Shown here piece after piece: positions 41,280 to 53,881 of a DNA stretch of 64,000 nt. The stretch spans positions 558,001 through 622,000 of the forward strand of contig NZ_JACRSZ010000001.1 of assembly GCF_014385005.1 (NCBI RefSeq), written 5' to 3'. Origin of the DNA: Jingyaoa shaoxingensis (lineage in GTDB: Bacteria > Bacillota > Clostridia > Lachnospirales > Lachnospiraceae). The notes under the pieces were generated by a model, which worked only from the letters and a program-made list of their open reading frames with translations, had not been told where the DNA came from and searched no databases. How positions within the stretch are numbered: the stretch's first letter is position 1; the number at the start of each line of letters is the position of its first letter. The position numbers were made by a program, and so were the translations under genes.

Positions 41280-43397
41280 TTATTTAGACTTATCGCTCAG
41301 TACTTTTTCCTGTACAGACTTTGGTACTGGCTCATATTTCTCGAAGAACATAGAGTAGTTACCACGTCCCTGTGTCTTGGAACGAAGGTCTGTAGAGTAT
41401 CCGAACATTTCTGCCAGCGGTACGTATCCGCGAACGATCTTTCCACCGCCGATATCATCCATACCCTCGATACGTCCACGACGGGAGTTGATATCACCGA
41501 TAACATCACCCATGTATTCTTCCGGCATAGTTACTTCAACCTTCATGATCGGCTCAAGTAAGATTGCTCCGCCCTTCTTCATAGCGTCCTTGAATGCCAT
41601 AGAACCGGCAATGTGGAATGCCATTTCAGAAGAGTCGACTTCATGGTAAGATCCATCGTATACGTTAGCGTGTACACCAAGTACAGGGAATCCTCCAAGG
41701 ATACCAGACTGAGCAGCTTCTTCAATACCTTCTCCTACAGCTGGAATGTATTCCTTAGGAATAGCACCACCGACTACAGTAGATTCAAACTTGAAGGTCT
41801 CTTCACCGTTTGGATCCATAGGTGTGAAGATAACTTTACAGTGACCGTACTGTCCACGTCCACCGGACTGTTTAGCATACTTGCTGTCAACTGTAACCTC
41901 TTTTGTAAAGGTTTCTTTGTAAGCAACCTGAGGTGCACCTACGTTAGCCTCTACCTTAAATTCACGAAGCAGACGGTCAACGATGATTTCCAGGTGAAGT
42001 TCACCCATACCAGCGATGATTGTCTGACCTGTTTCCTGATCAGTATGAGCACGGAAAGTAGGGTCTTCTTCTGCAAGTTTTGCAAGAGCTTCACCCATTT
42101 TACCCTGACCAGCTTTGGTCTTCGGCTCAATAGCCAGCTCGATAACTGGTTCTGGGAATTCCATGGATTCCAGAATTACCGGATGCTGTTCATCACAAAT
42201 GGTATCACCTGTAGTTGTGTTCTTGAAACCAACTGCTGCAGCGATATCTCCTGAATAAACTTTATCCAGTTCCTGTCTCTTGTTCGCATGCATCTGAAGG
42301 ATACGTCCTACACGCTCCTTTTTACCCTTTGTTGCGTTCAATACATAAGAACCAGAGTTCATAGTACCTGAGTAAACACGGAAGAATGCCAGTTTACCAA
42401 CAAATGGGTCAGCCATAATCTTGAATGCCAGAGCGGAGAATGGTTCTTCATCAGAAGAATGTCTTTCCACTTCATTTCCCTCCATATCAACACCCTTGAT
42501 AGATGGGATATCGATAGGTGATGGCATAAAATCGATAATAGCATCCAGAAGCTTCTGAACACCTTTGTTACGGTAAGCTGTACCACAGCAAACCGGAACT
42601 GCTGTACATTCACATGTACCTTTTCTCAGGACCTTCTTCAGAGCTTCAACGGATGGTTCTTCACCTTCCAGATATTCCATCATCAGATCATCATCCAGTT
42701 CGCAGATCTTTTCAACGAGTTCTGTATGATACAGTTCCGCATCTTCCTGCATATCTTCCGGAATATCTACGATAGAAATATCTTCACCCTTTTCATCATT
42801 ATAAATATATGCTTTCATTTCGAACAGGTCGATGATTCCCTTGAATTCATCTTCCTTACCGATTGGCAGCTGAAGAACGATAGCGTTCTTACCAAGTCTT
42901 GTTCTGATCTGATCTACAGCACCATAGAAGTTAGCACCAAGGATATCCATCTTGTTGATGAATGCCATACGTGGTACATTGTAGGTATCCGCCTGACGCC
43001 ATACGTTTTCTGACTGAGGCTCAACACCACCCTTTGCACAGAAGACGCCGACAGCGCCATCCAGTACACGAAGGGAACGTTCTACTTCTACTGTAAAGTC
43101 AACGTGTCCTGGAGTATCAATGATATTGATACGATGTTCCAGAGCACCTGGCTGTGGCTTACAGTTTTCCTGATGTGTCCAGTGACAAGTTGTAGCTGCT
43201 GAAGTAATTGTGATACCTCTTTCCTGCTCCTGCTCCATCCAGTCCATGGTAGCAGTACCTTCATGAGTATCACCGATTTTATAGTTAACACCAGTGTAAT
43301 ACAGGATACGCTCTGTTAATGTTGTCTTACCAGCATCAATATGCGCCATAATACCAATATTTCTGGTTCTCTCCAACGGATATTCTCTTCCAGCCAA
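41280..43397 (-). CDS. fusA: Elongation factor G
   Basis: The 705-residue translocation GTPase. GTP motifs: AHIDAGKTT (about 17-25), [17 protein letters not shown] (about 93-100), NKMD (about 147-150). Domains II to V follow, with the domain IV segment [12 protein letters not shown] (about 500) and the end [17 protein letters not shown]. Normal length, ATG 43397 with AGGAGG. Fifteen bases after rpsG, hence the same transcript. Confidence 0.98.
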   Translation of the reverse strand: MAGREYPLERTRNIGIMAHIDAGKTTLTERILYYTGVNYKIGDTHEGTATMDWMEQEQERGITITSAATTCHWTHQENCKPQPGALEHRINIIDTPGHVDFTVEVERSLRVLDGAVGVFCAKGGVEPQSENVWRQADTYNVPRMAFINKMDILGANFYGAVDQIRTRLGKNAIVLQLPIGKEDEFKGIIDLFEMKAYIYNDEKGEDISIVDIPEDMQEDAELYHTELVEKICELDDDLMMEYLEGEEPSVEALKKVLRKGTCECTAVPVCCGTAYRNKGVQKLLDAIIDFMPSPIDIPSIKGVDMEGNEVERHSSDEEPFSALAFKIMADPFVGKLAFFRVYSGTMNSGSYVLNATKGKKERVGRILQMHANKRQELDKVYSGDIAAAVGFKNTTTGDTICDEQHPVILESMEFPEPVIELAIEPKTKAGQGKMGEALAKLAEEDPTFRAHTDQETGQTIIAGMGELHLEIIVDRLLREFKVEANVGAPQVAYKETFTKEVTVDSKYAKQSGGRGQYGHCKVIFTPMDPNGEETFKFESTVVGGAIPKEYIPAVGEGIEEAAQSGILGGFPVLGVHANVYDGSYHEVDSSEMAFHIAGSMAFKDAMKKGGAILLEPIMKVEVTMPEEYMGDVIGDINSRRGRIEGMDDIGGGKIVRGYVPLAEMFGYSTDLRSKTQGRGNYSMFFEKYEPVPKSVQEKVLSDKSK

Positions 43398-43412
43398 GGT
43401 AAATTCCTCCTA

Positions 43413-44072
<660 letters not shown>

Positions 44073-44495
44073 TTATTTCTTAGCGTCTTTTGGTCTCTTT
44101 GCTCCGTATTTGGAACGAGCCTGTCTTCTCTTAGCAACACCTGCTGTATCCAGTGTACCACGGATGATGTGGTATCTTGTACCTGGTAAGTCTTTTACTC
44201 TACCACCGCGGATAAGAACTACGCTATGCTCCTGCAGATTGTGTCCTTCACCTGGAATGTAGCTTGTTACTTCAATGTTGTTTGACAGACGAACTCTGGC
44301 GATCTTTCTAAGAGCTGAGTTAGGCTTCTTAGGTGTAGCTGTCTTAACAGCTGTACAAACTCCTCTTTTCTGTGGAGCAGATGTATCAGTGCTTTTCTTC
44401 TTCAGGGAGTTAAAGCCTTTCTGAAGTGCTGGAGCAGTAGATTTTTTAGATGTTGTCTGTCTGCCTTTTCTTACTAACTGATTAAATGTTGGCAT
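44073..44495 (-). CDS. rpsL: 30S ribosomal protein S12
   Basis: A 140-residue decoding-centre protein, [13 protein letters not shown] at the start, with [13 protein letters not shown] (the Lys associated with streptomycin response) and [18 protein letters not shown]. First gene of the str operon. Confidence 0.98.
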   Translation of the reverse strand: MPTFNQLVRKGRQTTSKKSTAPALQKGFNSLKKKSTDTSAPQKRGVCTAVKTATPKKPNSALRKIARVRLSNNIEVTSYIPGEGHNLQEHSVVLIRGGRVKDLPGTRYHIIRGTLDTAGVAKRRQARSKYGAKRPKDAKK

Positions 44496-44606
44496 TCTTT
44501 TTACCTCCTGTGTTATTCCCTCATGGGGTGTGGTTGCCGGTTATTCATTCTTGAATAATTCCGTGTATGCGCACTTATACCTTTGATTCTCGTCGCATAC
44601 GGTTAA

Positions 44607-44635
44607 ATTATAGTGATTAGATTTCCTTCTGTCAA
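44607..44635 (-). promoter_or_regulatory. str operon promoter
   Basis: Consensus TTGACA (44630-44635) and TATAAT (44607-44612) with 17-base spacing, minus strand, 112 bases before the rpsL start. Confidence 0.85.
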
Positions 44636-44663
44636 GAACTTTCTTATATTTTTCTAAAAACAA

Positions 44664-44692
44664 TAGACACTTTTTCTTTCTCATGATATGAT
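44664..44692 (+). promoter_or_regulatory. Promoter of the VanZ-tail gene
   Basis: TAGACA (44664-44669) and TATGAT (44687-44692), spacing 17; the gene's ATG is at 44726 after AAAGGAG. Confidence 0.65.
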
Positions 44693-44725
44693 TAGGAACA
44701 AATTTAAAGAAAAAGGAGTGTTCTT

Positions 44726-45769
44726 ATGATCAGGACCTTATTAAAACCCCTGTCATTTATTCCTGCCATTTTACTGATGATGATGATTTATCATTTTTCT
44801 GCCCAGCCGGCTGAAGTTTCTTCTCAGCTGAGTTACAAGGTCAGCTATAAAATAGTAGAAACTGCTGATTATGTGTTTGAGACCAATCTGGACTACTGGC
44901 AGATGGATTCATGGGCGCAGCGCATTCACGGAGTTACCCGTAAGCTGGCTCATATGACAGAATATTTTGCACTGGCTATTGCAGTGTCCTTTCCATTATA
45001 TGTATATGGTGTACATGGTATCTGGCTGATGCTTCTGGCCGGGATCATCTGTGTCGGATTTGCCACCGGAGATGAATATCATCAATCCTTTGTATCCGGG
45101 CGAAGCCCTTCGTTTAGAGATGTGGGTATCGACAGTTTCGGTGTCTTCTGGGGAATTGTTCTGGTACGTATCATTGGATGGACCGGACGAAAGACGATTT
45201 TCCGCCCACGCAAGAAGAAAGTTAAAACAAAGAAAGTTAAAAAATATAATAAAAACAATAATTATAATGATACTTACCATTATAATGAGGATGAGGATCT
45301 TCCTCCATATAATCCTGGTGGCAGTTACCCGCCTTACCAGGAGCAGCCCCACTATCAGGCGCCACCGTCCAACTGGAATCAGCCGACTTTTCGGAATGAT
45401 GCGCCTTACCAACAGCAGCCACCTTATCAGGAGCCCCCTCAATATACACAGGGGCACCGTTATTATGGTAAGGATTCCTGGAAGTCACAGCAAAATTTTC
45501 AGGAACACCCTCCTTACCCGGCGCAATCCCCATTTCCGGAAGAACCGTTCTATGGGGAACAGCCAGATTTTCAGGAACAGCCACCTTATGACATGCCGCC
45601 TCAGATGGAAGATGACGATTTTGATTATGAAGAAAACAATTCTGATAAAGAAGAACCTTTCTTTATGAAGAGTGCTTATGATGGCAAGCCAAAGCCTTAT
45701 GATCCAAAGGATCCGTTCCAGGACTGGATGGATGATTACTTCCCGGAAGATGAAGATTCTTCTAAGTAA
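44726..45769 (+). CDS. VanZ-like membrane protein with long Pro/Gln/Tyr tail
   Basis: The 347-residue protein has a VanZ domain (about residues 1-150): four membrane helices with HFSAQPAEVSS after the first, RKLAHMTEYFALAI and DEYHQSFVSGRSPSFRDVGID, the classic VanZ acidic/aromatic motifs. From residue 155 a Lys-rich stretch leads into a disordered tail (about 190-345) of PPYQ/QEQPPY repeats ending in an acidic DDYFPEDEDSS. The tail is probably cytoplasmic or wall-exposed. Such a tail is unusual for the family. It stands alone between two terminators. Confidence 0.85.
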   Translation: MIRTLLKPLSFIPAILLMMMIYHFSAQPAEVSSQLSYKVSYKIVETADYVFETNLDYWQMDSWAQRIHGVTRKLAHMTEYFALAIAVSFPLYVYGVHGIWLMLLAGIICVGFATGDEYHQSFVSGRSPSFRDVGIDSFGVFWGIVLVRIIGWTGRKTIFRPRKKKVKTKKVKKYNKNNNYNDTYHYNEDEDLPPYNPGGSYPPYQEQPHYQAPPSNWNQPTFRNDAPYQQQPPYQEPPQYTQGHRYYGKDSWKSQQNFQEHPPYPAQSPFPEEPFYGEQPDFQEQPPYDMPPQMEDDDFDYEENNSDKEEPFFMKSAYDGKPKPYDPKDPFQDWMDDYFPEDEDSSK

Positions 45770-45786
45770 GTAATTTTATCATCTGC

Positions 45787-45832
45787 AAAATAGGAGCCAT
45801 ACATCGCTGCATTGATGTATGGCTCCTATTTT
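45787..45832. terminator. Bidirectional terminator between VanZ-tail gene and rpoC
   Basis: A 19-bp near-perfect stem: AAAATAGGAGCCATACATC (45787-45805) with GATGTATGGCTCCTATTTT (45814-45832). Ts follow on both strands. Confidence 0.92.
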
Positions 45833-45834
45833 TT

Positions 45835-45865
45835 GATCCGAAAACAACGGTGATGTTTTCGGATC
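45835..45865 (-). terminator. Second hairpin after rpoC
   Basis: GATCCGAAAACA and TGTTTTCGGATC form a 12-bp stem right after the rpoC stop. It lacks a U tract of its own and probably works with the bidirectional terminator next to it. Confidence 0.55.
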
Positions 45866-45872
45866 ATCATGA

Positions 45873-48800
45873 TTATTCTTCTGTAGTAGCTTCTGTATCT
45901 TCTACCGCTTCTTCTGTAAAATCTTCGATTACGTCCTCTGCTGCAGTCTCTTCTGCCATTTCTTCTACATCATCGTAATCCATCAGGTCATCATCGAAAA
46001 GGATATCATCATCTTCTGGCTCATCCTGCATATACTCTGTATTCAGGTGAACATTACGATATCTCTTCATACCGGTACCAGCCGGAATCAGTTTACCGAT
46101 GATTACATTTTCTTTCATACCAATCAGTGGATCGACTTTACCCTTGATTGCAGCTTCCGTCAGAACCTTGGTTGTTTCCTGGAAGGAGGCAGCTGACAGG
46201 AAGGAGTTGGTAGCCAGGGAAGCTTTGGTAATACCAAGCATTACCTGTTTTCCTTCTGCAGGCTCTTTGCCTTCTTCGATCATCTTCTCATTGGTATCTT
46301 CAAAATCAAGGATATCAACCTGTGTTCCCGGAAGGAATTCGGTATCTCCTGCTTCCTCAATTCTGATCTTCTGCAGCATCTGGCGTACAATTACTTCGAT
46401 ATGCTTATCGTTGATTTCTACACCCTGCAGACGGTATACACGCTGTACTTCCTGGATCATGTAATCCTGTACGGCACGAACACCTTTGATTCTTAAGATA
46501 TCATGTGGGTTTACGCTACCTTCGGTCAGTTCATCACCGGCTCCCAGTTCTACGCCATCCAGAACCTTGATTCTGGAACCATATGGGATCAGGTAAGTCT
46601 TAGACTCTCCTGTCTCCTGATTGGTCACAATAATCTCACGTTTCTTCTTAGTATCACGAATCTCAACCTTACCGGCGATCTCTGTGATGATTGCAAGACC
46701 CTTAGGTTTTCTTGCTTCGAAAAGCTCCTCAACTCGAGGAAGACCCTGTGTGATATCTCCACCGGCAACACCACCAGTATGGAATGTACGCATGGTCAGC
46801 TGTGTACCAGGTTCACCGATAGACTGTGCTGCAATAATACCTACGGATTCACCTACCTGTACCGGTTCACCGGTTGCCAGGTTGGAACCATAACATTTTG
46901 CGCAGACACCGATGTGTGACTTACAGGTCAGCACGGTACGAATCTTGATCTTTTCAAATGGCTTGCCTTCTGCATCTACACCTTCAGAAATGATCTTAGC
47001 AGCACGCTTCGGTGTAATCATATGGTTTGCCTTAACGATAACTTCACCATTCTTATCACAGATAGTCTCGCAGGAGAATCTTCCTGTGATACGTTCCTGA
47101 AGACTCTCGATCTCTTCTTTACCATCCCGAAGTGCCTGTACATACATACCCGGGGCTTCTTTTCCTTCGCAGCAGTCTGTCTCACGAATGATCAGATGCT
47201 GTGATACGTCTACCAGACGTCTGGTCAGGTAACCAGAGTCAGCGGTACGAAGAGCGGTATCGGACAGACCTTTACGGGCTCCATGCGCAGACATGAAGTA
47301 TTCCAGTACGTCCAGACCTTCACGGAAGTTGGACTTAATAGGAAGTTCGATCGTGTGACCGGTTGTATCGGCCATCAGTCCTCGCATACCTGCCAGCTGT
47401 TTGATCTGCTTATCGGAACCACGGGCTCCGGAGTCAGCCATCATGTAAATGTTGTTGTACTTATCCAGACCATCCAGCAGAGCTTTGGTCAGAATATCAT
47501 CGGTATTCTTCCAGGTCTCAACGACTTCTTTGTAACGTTCTTCTTCTGTGATCAGACCACGTTTGTAGTTTTTGGTAATCTTATCTACTGTATCCTGAGC
47601 CTCAGCAATCAGCTGTGGTTTCTGTGGCGGCACGGTCATATCGGAAATGGATACGGTCATGGCCGCTCTTGTAGAATATTTGTAACCCATGGACTTGATA
47701 TCATCCAGCACTTCTGCTGTCTTGGTAGCTCCATGTGTATTAATAACCTTCTGAAGGATCTGTTTCAGACCTTTCTTACCTACATGGAAGTCAACTTCCA
47801 GGGCAAGATCATTTTCATGATTGCTTCTGTCCACAAATCCAAGGTCCTGAGGAAGAATCTCATTGAAGATAAATCTTCCCAGTGTGGAACTTACTATTCC
47901 TGTCTTTTCGGTTCCGTCCGGCATCGTCTTGGTGACACGAACATGAATCTTTGTCTGAAGAGTAATTACCTGGTTCTCGTAAGCAAGGATTGCTTCGTTA
48001 ACGCTCTTGAAGAACTTACCTTCTCCCTTTGCTCCGGGTCTTTCCTGTGTCAGATAGTAGATACCAAGGACCATATCCTGTGAAGGAACGGCTACCGGGC
48101 CACCATCAGACGGCTTCAGCAGGTTGTTCGGTGAGAGAAGCAGGAAACGGCATTCTGCCTGTGCTTCTACGGACAGCGGAAGATGAACCGCCATCTGGTC
48201 ACCATCAAAGTCAGCGTTGAACGCAGTACAAACCAGCGGATGAAGCTTAATCGCTTTTCCCTGAACCAGAATCGGTTCAAATGCCTGAATACCAAGTCTG
48301 TGCAGTGTAGGAGCACGGTTTAACATAACCGGATGCTCTTTGATAACCTGTTCCAGGACATCCCATACCTGTGGTTCCAGTCTCTCGACCATCTTCTTGG
48401 CGTTCTTAATATTATGAGAAGTACCGTTTGCCACCAGTTCTTTCATAACGAAAGGCTTGAACAGCTCAATCGCCATCTCCTGTGGCAGACCGCACTGGTA
48501 AATTTTCAGTTCAGGACCAACGACGATAACGGAACGTCCTGAATAGTCAACTCGTTTTCCTAACAGGTTCTGACGGAAACGACCTGATTTACCCTTCAAC
48601 ATATCGGACAGGGACTTCAGTGGTCTGTTACCCGGTCCGGTTACCGGACGTCCTCTACGGCCGTTATCGATCAGAGCATCTACGGATTCCTGCAGCATTC
48701 TCTTCTCGTTACGAACGATGATATCCGGTGCGCCCAGCTCTAACAGTCTTTTCAGACGGTTGTTACGGTTGATAATACGACGATACAGATCGTTTAAGTC

Positions 48801-49580
48801 AGATGTGGCAAAACGTCCACCATCCAGCTGTACCATCGGTCGGATATCCGGCGGAATAACCGGAATGACAGTCATAATCATCCATTCCGGCTTATTACCA
48901 GATTCACGGAATGCTTCGACTACTTCCAGTCTCTTTACGATACGGGCACGCTTCTGTCCTGATGATTCAGCCAGAGCAGCCTGCAGTTCTGCAGATTCCT
49001 TATCCATATCAATTGCTTCCAGAAGCTCTTTGATAGCTTCTGCACCCATGCCGACACGAAATGTATCTCCATAGGCTTCTCTTGCTTCCTGATATTCTTT
49101 TTCTGTCAGCACCTGTTTGTACATCAGGTTGGTATCACCGGCATCCAGTACGATGTAGTTTGCAAAGTACAGGACTTTTTCCAGTACACGCGGTGATAAA
49201 TCCAGTATCAGTCCCATTCTGGAAGGAATACCCTTGAAATACCAGATATGGGAAACCGGTGCAGCCAATTCAATATGACCCATACGTTCTCTACGAACGC
49301 TGGATTTGGTTACTTCCACACCACAGCGGTCGCAGACAACACCTTTATAACGGATTTTCTTATATTTACCACAGTGGCACTCCCAGTCCTTGCTAGGTCC
49401 GAAAATACGCTCGCAGAAGAGTCCATCTTTTTCCGGTTTCAGTGTTCTGTAGTTAATGGTTTCCGGTTTTTTTACTTCTCCATGGGACCACTCTCTGATT
49501 TTCTCAGGAGATGCCAGGCCAATCTTGATCGCATCAAACGAAATTGGCTGATAAACTTCTTTATTTGTTACTTCTGCCAT
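45873..49580 (-). CDS. rpoC: RNA polymerase subunit beta'
   Basis: The 1235-residue catalytic subunit. Zinc-binding [20 protein letters not shown] near residues 60-80, the active-site [12 protein letters not shown] (three Asp binding Mg2+, about residue 455), the trigger loop and the bridge helix region ([13 protein letters not shown]), and a second zinc site [13 protein letters not shown]. The C-terminus is a long acidic tail ([19 protein letters not shown] onward). Full length, ATG 49580, 14 bases after rpoB. Confidence 0.99.
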   Translation of the reverse strand: MAEVTNKEVYQPISFDAIKIGLASPEKIREWSHGEVKKPETINYRTLKPEKDGLFCERIFGPSKDWECHCGKYKKIRYKGVVCDRCGVEVTKSSVRRERMGHIELAAPVSHIWYFKGIPSRMGLILDLSPRVLEKVLYFANYIVLDAGDTNLMYKQVLTEKEYQEAREAYGDTFRVGMGAEAIKELLEAIDMDKESAELQAALAESSGQKRARIVKRLEVVEAFRESGNKPEWMIMTVIPVIPPDIRPMVQLDGGRFATSDLNDLYRRIINRNNRLKRLLELGAPDIIVRNEKRMLQESVDALIDNGRRGRPVTGPGNRPLKSLSDMLKGKSGRFRQNLLGKRVDYSGRSVIVVGPELKIYQCGLPQEMAIELFKPFVMKELVANGTSHNIKNAKKMVERLEPQVWDVLEQVIKEHPVMLNRAPTLHRLGIQAFEPILVQGKAIKLHPLVCTAFNADFDGDQMAVHLPLSVEAQAECRFLLLSPNNLLKPSDGGPVAVPSQDMVLGIYYLTQERPGAKGEGKFFKSVNEAILAYENQVITLQTKIHVRVTKTMPDGTEKTGIVSSTLGRFIFNEILPQDLGFVDRSNHENDLALEVDFHVGKKGLKQILQKVINTHGATKTAEVLDDIKSMGYKYSTRAAMTVSISDMTVPPQKPQLIAEAQDTVDKITKNYKRGLITEEERYKEVVETWKNTDDILTKALLDGLDKYNNIYMMADSGARGSDKQIKQLAGMRGLMADTTGHTIELPIKSNFREGLDVLEYFMSAHGARKGLSDTALRTADSGYLTRRLVDVSQHLIIRETDCCEGKEAPGMYVQALRDGKEEIESLQERITGRFSCETICDKNGEVIVKANHMITPKRAAKIISEGVDAEGKPFEKIKIRTVLTCKSHIGVCAKCYGSNLATGEPVQVGESVGIIAAQSIGEPGTQLTMRTFHTGGVAGGDITQGLPRVEELFEARKPKGLAIITEIAGKVEIRDTKKKREIIVTNQETGESKTYLIPYGSRIKVLDGVELGAGDELTEGSVNPHDILRIKGVRAVQDYMIQEVQRVYRLQGVEINDKHIEVIVRQMLQKIRIEEAGDTEFLPGTQVDILDFEDTNEKMIEEGKEPAEGKQVMLGITKASLATNSFLSAASFQETTKVLTEAAIKGKVDPLIGMKENVIIGKLIPAGTGMKRYRNVHLNTEYMQDEPEDDDILFDDDLMDYDDVEEMAEETAAEDVIEDFTEEAVEDTEATTEE

Positions 49581-49594
49581 GAATGGTTCCCTCC

Positions 49595-52500
49595 CTATTC
49601 TACATCATCATCGAAGCTGTCATCCACATCAACGGTTTCTTCATCTTCGGACTCCTGTACGTCTACAAGCTCATCACCGGAGAATTCCTGCTGGCTGAAT
49701 CCATAGCTGCCAAAAGAATTTTCCTCACGCTTATAGCCTCTGTCTCCTTCAATGACGGAACGGATATCTGTTTCACCATAATCAACAGTTTCCATAATCT
49801 CTACTTCCTGCTGGTTCTCGCCAAGGACTTTGACATCCAGACCAAGAGCCTGCAGTTCCTTCAGCATAACCTTAAAGGATTCCGGGATACCCGGTTCAGG
49901 AATATTCTCACCCTTAATGATTGCTTCGTATGTCTTCACACGACCAACAACGTCATCAGATTTTACTGTCAGGATCTCCTGCAGTGTGTAAGATGCTCCG
50001 TATGCTTCCAGAGCCCAAACTTCCATCTCTCCGAAACGCTGTCCACCGAACTGAGCTTTACCTCCCAGAGGCTGCTGTGTTACCAGAGAGTAAGGACCTG
50101 TAGAACGTGCATGGATCTTATCATCAACCAGGTGGTGCAGTTTCAGATAATGCATGTGTCCGATGGTTACAGGGCTGTCAAAGAACTCTCCTGTTCTACC
50201 ATCACGAAGTCTTACCTTACCGTCTCTGGACAGCGGCACACCCTTCCACAGTTCTCTGTGATCTCTGTTCTCATACAGATAATCCAGGACTTCCGGAAGC
50301 AGTTCTTCGCCATGTTTTGCTTTGAATTCATCCCATTCCAGATTGACATAATCGTTTGCCAGATCCAGAGTGTCCATGATATCGATTTCGTTTGCACCAT
50401 CAAATACCGGAGTGGAAATATTAAAGCCAAGAGCTTTTGCAGCAAGACTCAAATGAATCTCCAGCACCTGTCCAATATTCATACGAGAAGGCACACCCAG
50501 AGGATTCAGCACGATATCCAGTGGACGTCCGTTTGGCAGGAATGGCATATCTTCTACCGGTAATACACGGGAAACGACACCCTTGTTACCGTGACGTCCA
50601 GCCATCTTATCACCAACGGAAATCTTTCTCTTCTGTGCAATATAGATTCTGACTGCCTGGTTTACTCCAGGTGCCAGTTCATCACCATTTTCTCTTGTGA
50701 ATACTTTTGCATCTACAACGATACCGTATTCACCATGAGGTACTTTCAGAGAGGTATCTCTTACTTCACGTGCTTTTTCACCGAAAATAGCACGAAGCAG
50801 TCTCTCTTCAGCTGTCAGCTCTGTTTCTCCCTTCGGAGTTACTTTACCAACCAGGATATCACCGGCACGAACCTCTGCACCGATACGGATGATACCTCTT
50901 TCATCCAGATCCTTTAATGCGTCATCACCGACACCAGGAACATCTCTTGTAATCTCTTCCGGTCCCAGCTTTGTATCACGGGCTTCTGCCTCGTATTCTT
51001 CAATATGAACAGATGTATATACATCGTTCATAACCAGTCTTTCACTTAACAGAACCGCATCCTCGTAGTTGTAACCTTCCCATGTCATGAAACCGATCAG
51101 TGGGTTCTTACCAAGAGCGATCTCTCCATTGGAAGTAGATGGTCCGTCTGCAATAACCTGTTCTTCTGCCACACGGTTGCCTTTGAATACGATTGGCTTC
51201 TGGTTGTAACAGTTGCTCTGATTGCTTCGCAGGAACTTGGTCAGATGATATTCATCCTTCTGTCCGTCATCTGTTCTGATTACGATCTCTTTGGATGTAA
51301 CTGTCTCTACCACACCGGCATGTTTTGCAACGACGCAGACACCTGAATCAACAGCTGCCTTAGTCTCCATACCAGTACCAACTACAGGTGCTTCTGTTGT
51401 CAGAAGCGGTACGGCCTGACGCTGCATGTTGGATCCCATCAGCGCACGGTTCGCATCGTCGTTCTGCAGGAAAGGAATGAGGGCTGTAGCCACAGAGAAC
51501 ACCATCTTAGGAGATACATCCATGTAATCAAACATACTGCGTTCGTATTCCTGTGTCTCTTCTCTGTAACGACCGGATACATTCTTACGAACAAAATATC
51601 CATCTTCATCCAGCTGCTCATTCGCCTGTGCTACATGGTAATTATCCTCTTCATCAGCTGTCATATAGACTACTTCATCTGTGACACGCGGATTCTTAGG
51701 ATCTGTTTTATCAATCTTTCGGTATGGTGCCTCAACGAAACCATACTGGTTAATTCTTGCGTAGCATGCAAGAGAGTTGATCAGACCGATGTTCGGTCCT
51801 TCAGGAGTCTCGATAGGACACATTCTTCCATAATGGGAGTAATGTACATCTCGAACCTCGAATCCGGCTCTGTCTCGTGACAGACCACCAGGTCCCAGTG
51901 CGGACAGACGTCTCTTATGAGTCAGCTCACCAAGAGGGTTGTTCTGATCCATGAACTGTGACAGCTGGGAAGATCCGAAGAACTCTTTTACTGCTGCGGT
52001 AACCGGTTTGATATTGATCAGGGACTGTGGGGAAATACCCTCCAGATCCTGTGTGGTCATTCTTTCACGAACCACTCTCTCCAGTCTGGACAGACCGATA
52101 CGGTACTGATTCTGAAGCAGTTCACCTACCGCACGGATACGTCTGTTACCCAGGTGATCAATATCATCGTCATTTCCAATGCCATATTCCAGATGCATAT
52201 TGTAGTTAATAGAAGCAAAAATATCTTCTTTTGTAATATGCTTCGGAATCAGGTCATGAATATCTCTCTTAATTGCATCTTTGATATCATCCAGGCTTTC
52301 ATTTTCTTCCAGTATAGAAGACAGCACCGGATAATATACTAATTCTGTCACGCCAAGGCTTCTTGCTTCTTCTTCATCGATATCTACCCATTTGGTGATA
52401 TCTACCATCATGCTGGACAGAACTTTTTCATTGCGTTCTTCTGTCTGAATCCAGACAAATGGAACTGCCGCATTCTGAATGTCGTCAGCCAGTTCGCGTG

Positions 52501-53443
52501 TTAATTTTGTACCTGCTTCTACCAGAACTTCACCGGTGGATGGATCTACTACATCCTCAGACAGTACATGTCCTGCAATACGGTTACGAAGCATTAACTT
52601 TTTGTTGAATTTATAACGTCCGACTTTTGCAAGATCGTATCTTCTCGGGTCAAAAAACATAGCCGTTATGAGACTTTCTGCACTCTCCACAGCTAACGGT
52701 TCACCCGGACGGATCTTCTTATACAGTTCCAGAAGACCTTCTTTATAATTCGTAGATACATCCTTGGTCAGTGTTGCCAGAATCTTCGGTTCTTCGCCGA
52801 ATAATTCCAGAATCTCAGCGTTAGTGCTGACACCAAGTGCACGGATCAATACGGTAATCGGTACTTTTCTGGTTCTGTCTACACGAACATAAAATACGTC
52901 ATTGGAGTCTGTCTCATATTCCAGCCATGCACCACGGTTCGGAATAACGGTAGAAGAAAACAGTCTCTTACCAAGTTTGTCATGTGCGATTGCATAGTAA
53001 ATGCCCGGAGAACGAACCAACTGGCTAACGATAACACGTTCTGCACCGTTAATTACGAACGTACCGGTAGCTGTCATCAGCGGAAGATCTCCCATGAATA
53101 TTTCATGTTCATTGATTTCGTCAGTCTCTCTGTTATGAAGTCTGACCTTAACTTTCAAAGGAGCTGCATAAGTAGCGTCACGCTCTTTGCACTCTTCGAT
53201 TGAGTATTTGACATCATCCTCACAAAGCTTGAAATCTACGAATTCCAGGCTGAGCTTTTCGCTGTAATCGCGAATCGGTGAGATATCATCAAATACTTCA
53301 TTGAGGCCTTCGTCCAAAAACCACTGGTATGAGTCCTTCTGAACCTCGATCAGGTTCGGCATCTCAAGAACCTCTTTCTGTCTTGAGTAACTCATTCGGA
53401 AACTGTTGCCGTTTGTGATAGGACGTATCCTGTTTTTCTCCAT
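49595..53443 (-). CDS. rpoB: RNA polymerase subunit beta
   Basis: The 1282-residue subunit. ATG 53443 is chosen for AGGGGTG upstream; an open frame to 53587 overlaps the promoter. It shows the rifampicin region [20 protein letters not shown], then [20 protein letters not shown], and the C-terminal [20 protein letters not shown]. The rifampicin pocket residues are wild type as far as can be seen. First gene of the rpoBC operon. Confidence 0.98.
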   Translation of the reverse strand: MEKNRIRPITNGNSFRMSYSRQKEVLEMPNLIEVQKDSYQWFLDEGLNEVFDDISPIRDYSEKLSLEFVDFKLCEDDVKYSIEECKERDATYAAPLKVKVRLHNRETDEINEHEIFMGDLPLMTATGTFVINGAERVIVSQLVRSPGIYYAIAHDKLGKRLFSSTVIPNRGAWLEYETDSNDVFYVRVDRTRKVPITVLIRALGVSTNAEILELFGEEPKILATLTKDVSTNYKEGLLELYKKIRPGEPLAVESAESLITAMFFDPRRYDLAKVGRYKFNKKLMLRNRIAGHVLSEDVVDPSTGEVLVEAGTKLTRELADDIQNAAVPFVWIQTEERNEKVLSSMMVDITKWVDIDEEEARSLGVTELVYYPVLSSILEENESLDDIKDAIKRDIHDLIPKHITKEDIFASINYNMHLEYGIGNDDDIDHLGNRRIRAVGELLQNQYRIGLSRLERVVRERMTTQDLEGISPQSLINIKPVTAAVKEFFGSSQLSQFMDQNNPLGELTHKRRLSALGPGGLSRDRAGFEVRDVHYSHYGRMCPIETPEGPNIGLINSLACYARINQYGFVEAPYRKIDKTDPKNPRVTDEVVYMTADEEDNYHVAQANEQLDEDGYFVRKNVSGRYREETQEYERSMFDYMDVSPKMVFSVATALIPFLQNDDANRALMGSNMQRQAVPLLTTEAPVVGTGMETKAAVDSGVCVVAKHAGVVETVTSKEIVIRTDDGQKDEYHLTKFLRSNQSNCYNQKPIVFKGNRVAEEQVIADGPSTSNGEIALGKNPLIGFMTWEGYNYEDAVLLSERLVMNDVYTSVHIEEYEAEARDTKLGPEEITRDVPGVGDDALKDLDERGIIRIGAEVRAGDILVGKVTPKGETELTAEERLLRAIFGEKAREVRDTSLKVPHGEYGIVVDAKVFTRENGDELAPGVNQAVRIYIAQKRKISVGDKMAGRHGNKGVVSRVLPVEDMPFLPNGRPLDIVLNPLGVPSRMNIGQVLEIHLSLAAKALGFNISTPVFDGANEIDIMDTLDLANDYVNLEWDEFKAKHGEELLPEVLDYLYENRDHRELWKGVPLSRDGKVRLRDGRTGEFFDSPVTIGHMHYLKLHHLVDDKIHARSTGPYSLVTQQPLGGKAQFGGQRFGEMEVWALEAYGASYTLQEILTVKSDDVVGRVKTYEAIIKGENIPEPGIPESFKVMLKELQALGLDVKVLGENQQEVEIMETVDYGETDIRSVIEGDRGYKREENSFGSYGFSQQEFSGDELVDVQESEDEETVDVDDSFDDDVE

Positions 53444-53574
53444 ATGACGTTTCACCCCTGTCTTTTTATATAAATGTGCCGGTGTGTTCTTGTTCTTTTT
53501 CGTAAAAATGCAACAAGTTTCATTTTGGGTAAATTTCACCCAAAAGCATACTCCCGCACAATAATGCAACCTAT
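53444..53574 (-). other. rpoB leader region
   Basis: About 130 bases between the promoter and rpoB with an A-rich run (GAAAAAGAACAAGAACACAC) and no obvious hairpin. No ORF. Confidence 0.5.
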
Positions 53575-53603
53575 ACTGTATCACCAATTCAAGAAGTTGT
53601 CAA
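53575..53603 (-). promoter_or_regulatory. rpoBC promoter
   Basis: TTGACA (53598-53603) and TACAGT (53575-53580), spacing 17, minus strand, about 130 bases before the rpoB start. Confidence 0.7.
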
Positions 53604-53637
53604 ATGGTTTTTAAATTTTTTTCAAAAGTTTGCCGAA

Positions 53638-53817
53638 CGAATAAACAACACCCTTCCATCCGCTGCGATTCGTCGATTTTGGGGAGTTGCTGCGCCGCTT
53701 ATGGATCAGGGAATTTTCACGATAGATGCGTTTGTGAAAATCCCCTGATCGCTATGCTCGCAGCTCCATCCAAAATCTTCCTATCATCTTAGCTGGTTGG
53801 AAGGGCGTTTATTCTGC
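53638..53817. repeat. Long imperfect inverted repeat (180 bp) upstream of rpoB
   Basis: Two halves pair across a centre near 53728. Matching blocks from outside in: GAATAAAC, CCCTTCCA, GATTTTGG, AG-TGC, then GATCAGGG and ATTTTCAC. Together about 70 to 80 percent of an 85-base arm can pair. It lies after the IIC gene stop (53882) and before the rpoB promoter. It could be a strong terminator, a small RNA or a MITE-like insertion. No ORF inside. Confidence 0.75.
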
Positions 53818-53881
53818 GTATCAAAAATTTATAGTAAAAATTTCAAAAATATTTTCGCTTCATATACGAAAGCCTTTTGTT

